Part shown: in pieces, positions 12,669 to 24,191 of the stretch
Position numbering within the stretch: the first letter of the stretch is position 1
How the letters are laid out: each line of letters opens with the position of its first letter
Source of the DNA: Acanthosoma haemorrhoidale
Taxonomy: Eukaryota; Arthropoda; Insecta; Hemiptera; Acanthosomatidae
Direction: 5' to 3'
NCBI GenBank assembly: GCA_930367205.1
Contig: OV884012.1
Coordinates: forward strand, 31,220,796 to 31,284,795
Length of the DNA: 64,000 nucleotides
Made by a program: the position numbers and the translations under genes
Notes under the pieces: generated by a model
Databases searched by the model: none
The model's input: the letters and a program-made list of their open reading frames with translations, nothing else
What the model was told of the DNA's origin: nothing

Positions 12669-14656
12669 GTTATGTAGCGAAATAGCCTTGCTTAAGAAAA
12701 TACAAAACTGGAAGTATTTTTGATATAATGCTTTATTACTGCCAGTAAAAACCAGTACATGAAAATAAGATAACAATGGATTTATAAGGCTCAAGTCACA
12801 AAGTCATCAATATTGTAATGTAACTAAATACATTCACGTCAAGAGATTGCTTAAAAATATTCAGTTTTGTCCTCTGATCTGTCCAAAAACCTCTGAAAAC
12901 CAGAGACTGTGAAGAACTGAACTTCAGTTACTAGTTGGTTTTCAGTTTTGTTTTTATCAGAGCTGTTATTTTTTTTCTCTACGAATAAAATTTCGTATTA
13001 TATACAATATTGTAAATATGGTATGAATGAGGACATTTATGACAATTAATTATTGCCTAATAAGGCAGATTGTAAATTTAGCACAATAAAGAAGTTTTTT
13101 TTATTCACAATAAATTACAATCTACCCTAATAGAGCAGTAGGTGATTATGATATATAATCTCATTTATACAATACACACCATTTTGCATTAACTCTCTTA
13201 TTCATGCGGTATTCACAATGTAGACATATTATAAAATAATCTATTTCCCCATCAATTATGAGCAAACTCATATTTTTTTTTTAATCTTATATAAACAAAA
13301 CAAAGGAAGTAAAGAAGAAAGTTAACAAACAACATCGAGAGGAGTTACAGTTTTTTAAATATATTTTTTAAACACCTGTGAAAAGGTATTTATTATACGG
13401 TGAATACTCATTTCATTTGTTAAACCATCTTGATCACTGAAGTTTGAGTTATAAATTATTTTATGGTAAATGTTGGCATTTACAGGAATACATTTGAATC
13501 TATTTTTACGTTGGTCTGTCTTGAGGGCTTAAACTGTGTGGGAAAATCAGCTGTGATTTGAGAAAGCTGAAAGCGAAGGGGATTAGTTGCGAGGAAAGGG
13601 TTTTTATTCGCATCCAACCATTTATATCTGGCATAAACACGTAAAGCTTGATTTTGGATGTTGTCGAGTACACCATTTAAATTTAATTCATTGTGGCCAC
13701 TAGCGAACAATACACAGAATTAAAAAATGACACCCTCGTACCAATTGTCGTTTTTATTTGTTGAATTACATGTTGAATATTTTTTAATTTTTCCCCTATA
13801 GATGTTGTCCGACGAAATGTACACTGGACAAAGCCGTGTGCTATTCTAGACGTAAAGCTGCCCTTGGAGGCAAGTGGGACAAAAGGATGTTGTTGGAAGC
13901 CAGGGGCTGCCCTAAGCCAGGGAGACAGGTCTCTGCTTAGACCAGGCCCCAGGCACGTGTATTTGCTTCCGACTCCCCCATCCAGAGACAGCGGCCCTGT
14001 GTTTTCCTATCCCGGTGGGTGTGGACAAATCCATTGATATTTTTAAACTGTTTTCCCCGAAAGATACGGGGTGATTAAGCCCTGCGGCCATTCTCGCAGA
14101 GAATATTGGAAGAGGCGTCCAAGGGCTTTTCTAGCAGGGTTCTTTTCTAGGTTTACAAAACCTACTTGACATGGTTGGCATGCTTAATATTTTGATATAT
14201 ACTTGATCACAACAGGGAGGTCATTGTGAGGAATATTATTGAAGGGACGAGACATAGGCAATTATCAGATCTTTTGTTGTTCACTCGCTGACGTTGATAC
14301 TAAAGCCAAAATGAGGGAATTTGCTTCGTAACATCAGATCCAATAATTAGTGGGCTCATCATTTTTATTACCTGCATTGAGTTATTTTCTTTTTTGTAAA
14401 TTCTTCTTTTTCTTTTCATCCATCCAAAATTTTTTCCCCGATCCAAAATAGTCCTTGTATTTTCAGCCATTCGTCTTAATATCTATGATCCTCCTTTCGT
14501 GGTTGTCCAAAGATTCAGTCTACAGCTTCTTCAACCTCTCCTTCCAGATTTCTCGCCTACAAGCCTTGGCCTATGGCATGTGTCTATTTGGCCATTCATC
14601 CTGCATTCTTCCATGCAGAACTTCTCTTGACACTGCTCTTCCACTTCTCCAGTATG
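12669..14656. other. Spacer with a GC-rich block, unassigned
   Basis: AT-rich to 13795. A sharply GC-richer block of about 350 bp (13800-14150) then follows a pyrimidine tract ending in atag that resembles a splice acceptor. One frame stays open for about 45 codons with a Cys-Cys-Pro start, but I recognise no family and see no donor partner. No other feature is supported. Confidence 0.4.
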
Positions 14657-15713
14657 CCAGTGTCGGGCTCAGGGTAACTGAGTATCCCCAAAGTAAGGAG
14701 GAGACGCCCGCCGCGGGCTAGGGTCACTACAACCTCTTAACCACCGTCCGGCGAGCACCCAGATAGAGATAAAGTGGGTGGACCTATGGTCTTTCACCCT
14801 GGCTGCCGGCCTAGTCGGCGGGCAGCCTAATTTGCTTTGATCTGACTTCATAAGATCTTTAGGAGGTGTGTGCCCCGACAAAGCACTATGTTCAGGAGAA
14901 GAGGTACAGGGTAGGTTTATAGGTAGTTTATGTGGTCTTGGAATGACCACGAATTCTGACTCGGTATCTAAGGGTAGGCGAAAACCGTTCGGATCCCAAA
15001 GGCGAATGTGAACCAGAGAGAAGCAGACTAGATTGCCGTGGGAGACGCTACGAGGAAAGTTTGTAGGGTCACGTCAACCGTCGTCCGCGCGGGAGAGGTC
15101 TCTCCCAAGGAGGTGCTAGTTTTAGCGATACGAAGGCAGAGATTCCCACTAGGAAGGTGTGGGGTCTGACAACGCCGGACTAAAACATAGTGAGGTTAGG
15201 AGAGAGAGATGCAGAGGTAGTTGAATGAGAAGACCATGGTTTTGAGTAGAGCAGCAAGCGCCAGTACAGAGAGAGATGAGAGAGTAGTGTTCCAAGTGAC
15301 GGTCCGGTTCGTTATGCCCTCTGTTTTTTTTTTTTGTTTCTTTCAAAACCTCTTTATTGATAATATATATACAATGACAAAAATAAATAAATAAATTTGG
15401 AATTAAAGCTGTCTCCTCGTGCATATTCGCAGATGCATATTAAGAAGTGCATAAAATATAATACTTTCAGATTGTTGTTAATAAGTCCAATACACATACA
15501 CTCACTAGGTGATGAGGCTCACCTTCAGCTTGCAACCGTGGAAAACACTAACACTAAAACCTAAACCTAGAACCTAAGACTAAAGCGTTCCAGCCACGAC
15601 AGCGTCCTGCCATCGATGGGGTTATAGTGTTAAACACCGGGTTTGTCAAGTATTGCAGGGAGTCGAAAGATTTGATATGTCTACGTTGGATGAACTCATC
15701 CACCGTAGGCAGC

Positions 15714-16960
15714 TCAAAGATCTCGCTCACTGTTGCTCCGCTGCTCGAATGAAGTACCTCTGACCACTTTCATTAGTATACCGTTTTGGAGATGTTGGAG
15801 TTTCTTAGCTGTTGTATACATCAGATAACGAAAAAGCGGTGCACCGTACAGCAGAGTAGGCCTGAGTATGCTCTTGTAGATCAGTAGCTTGAGACGCAGT
15901 GATAGATTGGGGGTCAATAAGTGCGTGAGCCGGTAAGACTTCATGCGTGTTTGGTTCAACTTCTTCATAAAATGGTTACTACAATGGAGATGCCTGTCCA
16001 TTTTAATTCCAAGATATACTAGGTTGTTGGCTGGTGAATTTTCCTGCGTTCCTGCTATGTAACTAGTAGGTAGTTGGCTTTTTCCCTTTTGGAAAGAGAA
16101 AATTACGCAGTCAGTCTTACCCGCGTTTACAGAGATATTGAGTCTCCCCAATCTCTCACTGATCTCGTTACAGGCTACTTCAGCCTGTCTTAGAGCTACC
16201 TTGGCACTCATGCTGCTACTGTACACCGCTATGTCATCTGCGAAAGCAGTAACTGTGGTATTTTTGTAACGGGCTCCGACAATCTCAGACGTGTATACGT
16301 TGAATAGTACAGGGAATAAGATGGCTCCTTGGGGTACTCCACAGGTCAGAGGCACAGCTTCGGAGAAGCTATCACCCACCCGCACCCGCAACGATCTGTT
16401 TTCAGGAAACTAGCCAGAATTGAATACAGTTGTTCCGGGCATTCCCGGTCGCAGAGCATTTGACACAGTGTCCCGTGAGACACCGAGTCGAATGCTTGGG
16501 TACAATCAATGGAAATCATAGCCGTGGCTATGTTTCTATTCATGTTATAGCTAGCTTCTGACTGTACCTTCAGAAGGGGGTGCTCTGCGCTCATACTGGA
16601 TTGAAATCCAGTCTGCTCTGGCGGAATGATGTCATTTTCCGAGCAGTAATCTTTGAGATAATTCAAAAGAATTTTCTCAAAGATTTTCCCCATCTGTGGT
16701 AGCAGACTGATCGGGCGGTAGTGAGCTGGGTGATCTCCGCTCTTGGCTGGCTTTAGTAATGGGAACAAGATGGCTTGTTTCCATGTGTCAGGAAAGTACC
16801 GCAATCTTATACAACAAGAGTTGTATAAGTTTGCTAGTTGTACTATCCCTCTCCTCGGCATTTGTTTGAGCAGCACTGTTTGTATCCCGTCGTGCCCTGG
16901 TGCTCGGTTTCCCCGACACCGGCGAAGAATCGCCTTGAGCTGCTTCGGTGATTCAAGCAT
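15714..16960 (-). pseudogene. Reverse transcriptase part of the Jockey-like element, frameshifted
   Basis: Two overlapping open frames (16346-16960, then 15714-16391) together cover a non-LTR reverse transcriptase. Visible in order are GNRAPGHDGIQ, HYRPISLLPQMGK, PPEQTGFQ, AFDSVSHG, then VPQGAILFPVLFNVY and the catalytic TAFADDIAVY. The C-terminal thumb has LLIYKSILRPTLLYGAPLF. A shift at about 16346-16391 and the gap to the endonuclease frame at 16960-16977 break the protein. The closest group is Jockey-like elements of insects. The enzyme would copy element RNA at the nicked target. Confidence 0.88.
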
Positions 16961-16976
16961 GTGGTTCTGTTCAGCA

Positions 16977-17936
16977 TTATCCCGTCCTAGCCGTAATGTC
17001 CCTAGCGTAATGGTTGGCCAGTTTTGTTGCCTGTTGCTCAGCAGTCAGAACATTGTCACCTTCGTGAAAACGGACAGTGGCTGTCTTGCCTTTTGTAGTC
17101 TTCAATACCTTCCAAAACTTTCTGTGATTTCCGTGAGTGCTACAAAGTCTCTCATGCCACTGCGCTGTTTTCCAGATTTTCACCAAGCCCCGGATCTGCG
17201 TTGTGAGAGAATTCACAACGACCTTGGCTTGCTGAACTCTCGTCCTGTACCATTTATCCTTCCAATTATGGCGCAAGGCAATTATTTTAAGAATGTGGTC
17301 TGGAGGTGGTCGCAGAGACGGTGGCATGGGAGTGAACTTCGGGATCGCAGTGTTTGCTGCGTCTATGATCACATCAGTTATGAAAGTTAGTTGAAGATCT
17401 ACTTCTTCTTTCGTGCGGAGAACTGGCACCGTATGCAAGTTATGGTAAATCTGCGACCGATACAGATCCCAGTCGGCAAGACGATAGTCGTATCTCGTGG
17501 GGCGAGGGGTCACCACTTTACCATCTACTGCATACAGTACTGGCCTGTGGTCAGACGTAATAAAGTCAAGGGCGGTGCAACTAGTGATACGGTGTGGTTG
17601 TTTTGTCAGTAGTAAGTCAATCGTCGAGGTATCCTGCGGGTTACCTCTTTGTCGAAAAGTGAAAGTCTGGGGGTGAACGACCGTATACGGCGTTCTCAAC
17701 AGGAGTCTCCCAGCCATGTTTGTTGCGGTGTTATACCACATCGTGTGTCTCGCATTGAGATCTCCCACCACCCAGTGGTTAGATCTCTGTGAACATGCGT
17801 GTAGCAGGGCTGAGTACTCCTGGAGAGACGCGTACGGTCTCCTGTATAGAGCGGTAAGGTAAATGGGTCTCCCCAAATTTACCTTAACTGTTAAGTGGTG
17901 AAGCTTGGGATCAGTTGTAGTCAGTGGTGAAGCCAC
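16977..17936 (-). pseudogene. Endonuclease part of the Jockey-like element
   Basis: A 319-codon open frame. LYRRPY near the start, then VVGDLNARHTMW and STIDLLLT, and later TSDHRPVLY, are the hallmarks of the endonuclease/exonuclease/phosphatase domain of non-LTR elements, which nicks the target DNA. In the full domain the Asp-Leu-Asn and Ser-Asp-His residues bind metal and do catalysis. The N-terminal third is missing because of 5' truncation plus a shift just before this frame. The second half is the linker that precedes reverse transcriptase in this group. Confidence 0.85.
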
Positions 17937-18227
17937 TTTCTTCCAAGGCGTATAGCAATGAGAACGCCTCCATAACCGTTAACCCTATGCCCTCTTGTCT
18001 GAGGACGCGCGGTTTATATAGTCGGCTCGCCCTGGAGGGGATGGGCCCCCACCAGGCGGCTAGAGGAAGTGGGGATGGGCCCCCACTCCACTAGCTCCTC
18101 CCCCTACTCTCACTGACGTCATAAACTTTATTAACAACAAATATGGAAACATAGGCAGGTATATAATATGATTCGAGAAGAGGGGAGCTTTTAATTATTC
18201 ATAATTAAGAGGTGGCCACAACACCAG

Positions 18228-20055
18228 TTTTGGCATTTACCAGTTTTCCTCCTTCGTTCTTGACACTTCAGACCTGTTTACCCTTCCTTAATCTAATCGT
18301 TGTAACAGTGGTCCAAAATCGTATATTTTATATATATATCGTCGTATATTTTCGTTGTAACTCCGTTCCATTTCTTCACCGAAATCTATACACCCTGTGT
18401 TTATTTTGTTTCGTTTACAGCGCCTAAAGTTTTGCTATATAAATTATGAATTAAAATTTGTTGTCGTACGCACAAGTAGAGAGACAGCCGGACAAAACCA
18501 CTCGCCCCATTTTTGTTTAAAAGTAGAAATCTCCATTTGGCTTAGTGATAATTCCACAAAAACCAAGAATAATTTTTGGTTAACGTCCATTGACTACAAC
18601 CTTAACTGACTAACTAAACGTAAAAAAATTGTTTCACGGTCCTAAGAGTCTCCAAAAAGTCTTATGTTTTTATAATTTTTGTTTTTTTAATCATGATTAT
18701 TAGTAACCAAAAGCCTTTACTTAAATATTTTCTTTTCCATTCATTTCTGGATTCATATTTATATATGGATTATAGATTTCACTAGATTAAAATGTCATGT
18801 CAATGCATTCCTGAATGCATTATTGTAACCTGATTAATAAATAACTTCCCATCACGTTCCTGTAGTTTTAAAATGACGTCACATGAATTTATCTCGAATA
18901 CAATCATCGATTTATACATCTGACGGATATCTCCTTATGATTCCTAAACCGATAAAACGCTCATCGCTATGATTGACACCTAAGTAGAATTGTTGTGCTC
19001 TGCCTGATCAATAAGGGTGCCAAGATCCTAGAAATAACACACCCACAAAAGGGATTTCAATATTGGTGATTTAACAGTATTTATATGATCATTTAATATA
19101 ATATACCGAAATTACATGGTAAATAATTATTGAATATTTACTATAAATATTTCTATAACTTCATTCTTTCCACAATGTAACATTAGCGAAGAAAATTATT
19201 ATAATAGACTGCAGTTTGGATTCATGACACAGTTAACCAATTTGAGAGAAGAGATGAGAGAGAGAGAGAGGGTGTGGGGGGATCCCAACAAAGCAGCACT
19301 TTAAAATAAACCAAAATAACCAGGACACCAACAGCCAATAGTATTGCTTTATATGTATGTACCTTTATATTTTTAATGAGACCAGAAGAAAATTAACAGA
19401 AAAACTATTAATCATCTCTAATTTACAGAAGATATTTTATTTTATGCTATGGAAATGGTACCCATACTTCGTGTCATTAAACAGTCACCTTAAACCACTA
19501 CACCACCGTATGAGAATCAATCCTAATATTTTATTCAAATCTGGTCCAATTCATGATTTCGATTGCATAATATTCTACTCAATATTCATGAATGGAAATA
19601 GATTATTCCGATTGTGGATTCAATGTAAGCTCTATTCTACCCGGTATTCTTTGCTCATGGGGGATACGAGGTTTGAGGCTCCCCATTAACTATCACTTAT
19701 ATTACTTCAATTTTCTCATTAATAATACTTTCTTATAATAAGTTAAAATGACGATCACTTAAATTATGCAGCTACTGTGTAGATTGGCTTATGTAGGAAA
19801 TACATCTCATTGGTGATTGCATTAAGTTAAATCCGCACTCGAAGAGACGATACCTACCGGGATCAGTGCCAGAGCTGATAAAAGGCGCTAAGGTGTTTCA
19901 ATTTGTCAATCGAGGGTTGAATTTTCATTTAATTCTTTCATTGAATTATCAACTGGTTTTGATACCTTAATAATGGTCCTTGAAAACAAAAACTAGTTAG
20001 GTGTGATAGGTAATTGAATCTATAAGCAGTCTAATATTTACAATAACTGTTTTAG
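18228..20055. other. Sequence upstream of the tachykinin exons, probably intron
   Basis: AT-rich, with a short GA repeat at 19256-19271. The exon starting at 20056 begins with the third base of a codon, so a coding exon with the ATG must lie upstream, here or further left. I could not identify it: no short ATG frame with a donor stands out. Confidence 0.4.
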
Positions 20056-20233
20056 GATAACAGCTGTTGTGTGGGCGGCAGTGGCTGTGACAGTCCTGGC
20101 CAACGCAGCAATGGGCCAGGAGGTGCGGAGAGCCCCTTCTATGGGCTTCATGGGAATGAGAGGTAAAAAGTCCTTGTTCGCCGACGAAGACAGCATCGAG
20201 GAGTACAAGCGAGCACCACTAATGGGCTTCCAG
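20056..20233 (+). CDS. Tk: Tachykinin exon: signal peptide end and first two peptides
   Basis: The acceptor is actgttttag, then the exon; the donor is CAG then gtaatc. It encodes the hydrophobic signal-peptide end, QEVRR (a basic cleavage site), the first APSMGFMGMRGKK, an acidic spacer (SLFADEDSIEEY), KR, and the first half of the second peptide, APLMGFQ. The exon ends exactly after the Gln codon, so this peptide is completed by the next exon. Confidence 0.93.
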
Positions 20234-23200
20234 GTAATCTATACATTACAGTTTTGTTACCATGCATCAAGGAGTTAATTTAGTAGTAATGCATCCGTAG
20301 TACCAGTATACTAAAATTTTATCCAAAACATTTCATGAATTATCAACAAAGAACAACAAAAAGTTTCAAACTCAGGAGCTGCAGAACATGTCAAAAACAT
20401 TCTCTCTGCCCTCCCCTGACGTAATGTTAATGTGCGAGGAAAATACCTAGGAATCCCAACCCCCCTAAAAAAATTGTCTTATAGGTATGATTTCATAAAA
20501 CCTTTGATAGAGTTTCTGACCACAATAAATATTCAAAATCCCCCCTTTTTTTCTCTGCTTCAATTGACTCTAGCACATAGGATGGTAATATAAGCTACAG
20601 ATCAATGGTATTCTTGTACACTTCTGTGAGACCGTTGCATTGCTTTTCAAATGAATTCAGTTGCAGGACAACGGGTTAGATTCAACTTCCCCTTTGGTAG
20701 CACATAAGCAGTAGCAAAGAAAGCAACCCTTATTCCAACGATGTTAAACAGTCACTACTTTGATATTCACCTATGCGTGCTTATTTAGTTACCTATGTAC
20801 TTAATTCACACCTCCCCCCCCCCAGCACGAATCTTCACTACCCCAGCATCTTCCTATCACTATAGAAATACTAAATAACTATGTTATGTAACTGGAAGTT
20901 CAATCTAATTCCGGCAAAAACTGAAGCAAAGAACTTCGGTATATTAGGAATGACATATTCACAGACCCGAACCTTAGATTCGGATTACTCCTAGACTCTC
21001 TACACCAGCTAACTAGGAATCAACACCTCAGTGAGAAACATGGATAGGCGACAGCAGCGAGTATACTCGTTGAATAACCGACATCCAAATTATACCCGAC
21101 TACGATGAAACTGCATTACCCCGACCTCTACGTCAGTCGTGACACATACACATATCTAAGGTGGAAAGTAACCTTCCGAGACTAGAAACATTAGAAAACG
21201 ATTTAACGAGAATCGCAATAAATGCTCCATAGTTATCCAGTCGTTACTGACCAACACAATAAAGGCTTTTGTTTTTGTTTCATAAAAAATTAGTTGTATG
21301 ATTTAAAAATCTTGTATTTTAGCGTATGTCTAATTTTTTTTCGAATTACCCACAACTAAGAAACTAAGATCTTACAGTTTTGGATTTGATTCTTGATATA
21401 AACCTCCACAAGACACACTACGCTTCAGACAGCAACTCCCATTCATTGATTCATTCGAATTTTTTATTTTCACCCTTTTGCCATATATCTTAGTCTTTAC
21501 ATATTTTAAAATTCTTTATTCATAAAATTACATTTTTACTGTTTGTACATTTAGTTATGTGCAGACTTCAAAATAATTATATATCATAGTAATGATTAAT
21601 GATCATCGTACCCCTTATTGGATTGGAAAATTATACATCAGTTGGTAGTAAAATGAAATTAAATGACAGTTTAAAAAATGAAAATTGAAAATTTTGATAC
21701 TTAAAAACAAAATTATTAGTGTGAAGGAATTCATGAGAGACAAAACAAGTTGATCCAGAAGTCTAGATATCATTGGTTTCAGTCTCTTCAGTTTCAGAAA
21801 GAGAATATTTTAATTTGTGCACAGTGTATAATTTTAGATATAAAATGGCACGTTGAAGGGTTTTCAAACAATTTTACACCATATCTGTGAGCACTTAATA
21901 ACAAACACAGGGAATACTAATTCATCTATATTTCTAGTACTACGTTAATGTGGCCATAATAACATGTACTTACCTGTTTTTGTACCATTCAATGTGGAAT
22001 ACATTTTTAATCATAAATAGAGACAAATACGCTCTGTTGGCAAACACGAAAGCTTTCTTTTGCCTCACTATCGAAATAACTTATATACCAGTTTATTTCT
22101 CAGTAGATTATTAGATAGATGATTAGCGACTATAATAGAAAGTATCGGACCCAATGGAGCCTCATCAACTCCCACTTCCCTCTTGCTTTTTTGTATTTTT
22201 GAATAGATACTTTACAATGTTTGTCAATTTTGAGGCTGCAATGAAATTTGATGTGAATCTGCCTATAAATAGAAGATGGGAGAATAGGTATACAAATTTA
22301 GGGGAAAGCAACAAATTTTGGAGGTAGTGAGTACCTCGATCTTTTTGCAAGGTACTGACAAGTATTCCTACCAATTTTGGAGCGAATATCCATTGATTCA
22401 GATGCCTTAGCAGCATATACCTACTAATATATATGTAAATATATTTTTCTACATTATATCTATCAATTAATACTAATAAGAATTACTTTCAGGGTGTCCG
22501 TGGAAAGAAAGCTCCATCGATGGGTTTTATGGGAATGCGAGGAAAAAAAGAAGATGGCATGGACATTTGGGATGAAGAGAAAAGAGCACCTTCTTCCGGT
22601 TTCTTTGGGATGCGAGGAAAGAAGGCACCGTCTGCTGGGTTCTTTGGGATGCGGGGCAAGAAAGGCCCCAGTTCAGGATTCTTTGGCATGAGAGGCAAGA
22701 AAGGACCTTCCGGCTTTCTTGGCATGAGGGGTAAGAAGGAGGACATTGACAACATTGACTCTCTGCTTCAGTACCTGAGAGACTCAGAATTAAGACAAGG
22801 TCAGTTGAATTAAATCAACCACTGCTCTAAAAGGAAATAAATAAAAATTCAATAAAATGTGAAGTATCATACAATTAGAGGGTTTGCAACAGATGTGAAA
22901 ACGAATTTAATGACATCAAATATTGCTTGTAATCTGGACGTAGAGATCTTTAATTTCATTCCTTGCTTTATAAGATAAAAACTTTTTTTAATTACTAAGT
23001 AGTTTATTAATTACTCTTTATTTTTATCATCATCAAATAAATCTTCCATGCAGTATATTATTAGCCTCTAAAAAAATCATTGGTCGAGTTAAATTAGCAT
23101 ACAAAAAGTTAATGACAGTTTAATAAATTTTTGTGACTATATTTTTTAAAAAAAATTACATGTTGTTCAGGACATCGAAATCATTAATTCATTACCATAC

Positions 23201-24046
23201 TAAAAACGAAATATATATATATCTTTATATATTTTTAGTACCAAGTAATTAATTATATGCCACTTAATCATGTTTTATGTAGGTAACTATATTTTTCATG
23301 TTTTCCCCATGTCAAATAGGTCCTCTGCATAAACTTTCATATCTCTGATTCAAACAGAGGACCTACAAAGACCACAACATATTTACGGAGAGGTGAAAAT
23401 ATGAAAGTTTCTGGTTGAAAAAAAAAGTGTAAAAAAAAAAAGTTTCATAACCAATGTTTGCTTAGTTATATTGAATTAAACACAGTCCAATCATAACTGA
23501 ATTCAACAAGTTCAATCTTAATTGAATAATGATTATATCGCTTTACATTCTCATAAAAGCAAAAATCGCATATAACACCAAACGCTAAAAGAATTAATGC
23601 ATAGATGCCAGACACATTAAGAACATTATATTAACAAATCTTTACTATAACTCACAAACACATTGTAATTCACACAATTTCACAGTGGTTGAGCTCATTT
23701 CACTAAAAAGATAAATCTGACTGTGGTTTAAATAAACAAATTGTTTTAGTTTTATAGGGAAATAAGACACCAAAATAGTAAAAGTTAGATCTTTTATCTT
23801 AAACATTAACAAATTATTTGAAGCTCATAAATATGGCCTACATTTAGGATACCATGAGTAATGTATATAATGAAATTCAATAAAAATAATTTATTTATCA
23901 AATAGATATGGAGAATTAACCGGATCATATATTAATTTACCTTTTATTTTTTTCTTGCAGATGTAGAAGACATGATGGAAACAAGAGCTAAAAGATTCGC
24001 AGATGACTCTTTTCAAGAGAACCAGAGTGAACAAGATTTCCTTTAG
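20056..24046 (+). CDS. Tk: Tachykinin-related peptide precursor (first coding exon not found)
   Basis: Spliced coding parts seen are 20056-20233, 22493-22799 and 23961-24046. The precursor is secreted and cut at Lys-Arg/Lys-Lys sites to give amidated tachykinin-related peptides, insect brain-gut signals acting on G-protein-coupled receptors. Seven units end FxGxR-GKK: APSMGFMGMRG twice, APLMGFQGVRG, APSSGFFGMRG, APSAGFFGMRG, GPSSGFFGMRG and GPSGFLGMRG. Gly is the amide donor and KK the cleavage site. A hydrophobic run (ITAVVWAAVAVTVLANAA) before the first peptide is the end of a signal peptide. Acidic spacers lie between some units. The C-terminal tail ends EQDFL and stop. The three exons join in frame (phases 2, 0, 1). 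The ATG exon is upstream and unknown. Identity is firm; the order Hemiptera is only suggested. Confidence 0.96.
20234..22492 (+). other. Tachykinin intron splitting one peptide
   Basis: A 2.26-kb AT-rich intron with gtaatc donor and ttactttcag acceptor. A poly-C run lies at 20814-20823. I recognise no transposable element in it. Confidence 0.75.
22493..22799 (+). CDS. Tk: Tachykinin exon: five and a half peptides
   Basis: The acceptor ttactttcag precedes GGTGTCCGTGGAAAG, giving GVRGKK, the second half of the split peptide. APSMGFMGMRGKK, an acidic spacer and KR, APSSGFFGMRGKK, APSAGFFGMRGKK, GPSSGFFGMRGKK and GPSGFLGMRGKK follow. An acidic tail (KEDIDNIDSLLQYL) leads to the donor gtcagt at 22800. 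Reading past that donor reaches a stop at 22811-22813, so an unspliced form would still give all peptides. Antisense and frame-2 open frames here are shadows of the repeats. Confidence 0.94.
22800..23960 (+). repeat. Tachykinin last intron with overlapping inverted repeats
   Basis: An AT-rich intron of 1.16 kb. Two inverted pairs overlap inside it: taggtcctctg (23317-23327) with cagaggaccta (23355-23365), and aaactttcatat (23331-23342) with atatgaaagttt (23399-23410). The pairs cannot both form at once, since one arm of the second lies within the loop of the first. They might be the remains of a small inverted-repeat element or an RNA structure. Confidence 0.5.
23961..24046 (+). CDS. Tk: Tachykinin last coding exon
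   Basis: The acceptor ttttttcttgcag precedes ATGTAGAAGAC. With the phase-1 G of the previous exon this reads D-VEDMMETRAKRFADDSF and ends EQDFL-stop at 24044-24046. It holds no FxGxR peptide. The ARAKR-like ETRAKR site could be cut, releasing an acidic tail peptide. The clean frame join and the acidic tail typical of these precursors support the call. Confidence 0.85.
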
Positions 24047-24071
24047 ACCTGAAAATTCAGAAGAAATGTAA

Positions 24072-24191
24072 AATAAAAACAAATCAAAACGTGATAACGT
24101 GATAAAAGTTCTAGACTTTTCGAAAAAAAAAAAAAAAAAAAGTTTCTTTTTTCCCATCCTTATAGTGTTTGAGATGTACAATGCAAATAAA
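24072..24191 (+). promoter_or_regulatory. Likely polyadenylation signals of the tachykinin gene
   Basis: AATAAA occurs at 24072-24077, 26 bases after the stop, and again at 24186-24191. A poly-A run at 24124-24140 lies between them. Either could set the mRNA 3' end; the sequence cannot decide. Confidence 0.45.

Larger units (their letters stand above)
15323..17985 (-). mobile_element. 5'-truncated Jockey-like non-LTR retrotransposon
   Basis: On the minus strand the element runs from 17985 to an A-tail seen as poly-T at 15324-15335. It is flanked by a perfect 10-bp target duplication, tatgccctct, at 15313-15322 and 17986-17995. It encodes a partial apurinic-type endonuclease followed by a reverse transcriptase. 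The 5' break falls inside the endonuclease, near a GYGGVLIAI segment, so the copy never had a complete first half. Frameshifts separate the endonuclease and reverse transcriptase parts, so it is dead. It interrupts the LTR at 14661-18223 and is therefore younger than that LTR. Confidence 0.88.
14661..18223 (+). mobile_element. Solo LTR (about 890 bp) split by a Jockey-like insertion
   Basis: The left part (14661-15322) begins TGTCGGGCTCAGGG and shares the cggatcccaaaggcga and gagaggtctctcccaagga blocks with 9555-10470. The right part (17996-18223) ends GGTGGCCACAACA. The flanks share ccag (14657-14660 and 18224-18227), a 4-bp match that could be a worn 5-bp target duplication. Removing the insertion gives an LTR of about 890 bp, close to the 916-bp and 871-bp relatives. 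The right part has a TATA-like gtttatatag near 18010 and a twice-repeated ggatgggcccccac. Confidence 0.75.

Noticed and set aside
16743..17390. 215-codon + strand frame
   Set aside because: It is antisense to the Jockey-like endonuclease and reverse transcriptase and has no domain of its own.
22489..22755. 88-codon Pro-rich frame antisense to the tachykinin repeats
   Set aside because: It mirrors the repeated GFFGMRGKK codons on the other strand; repeats keep the antisense open. No evidence of its own.
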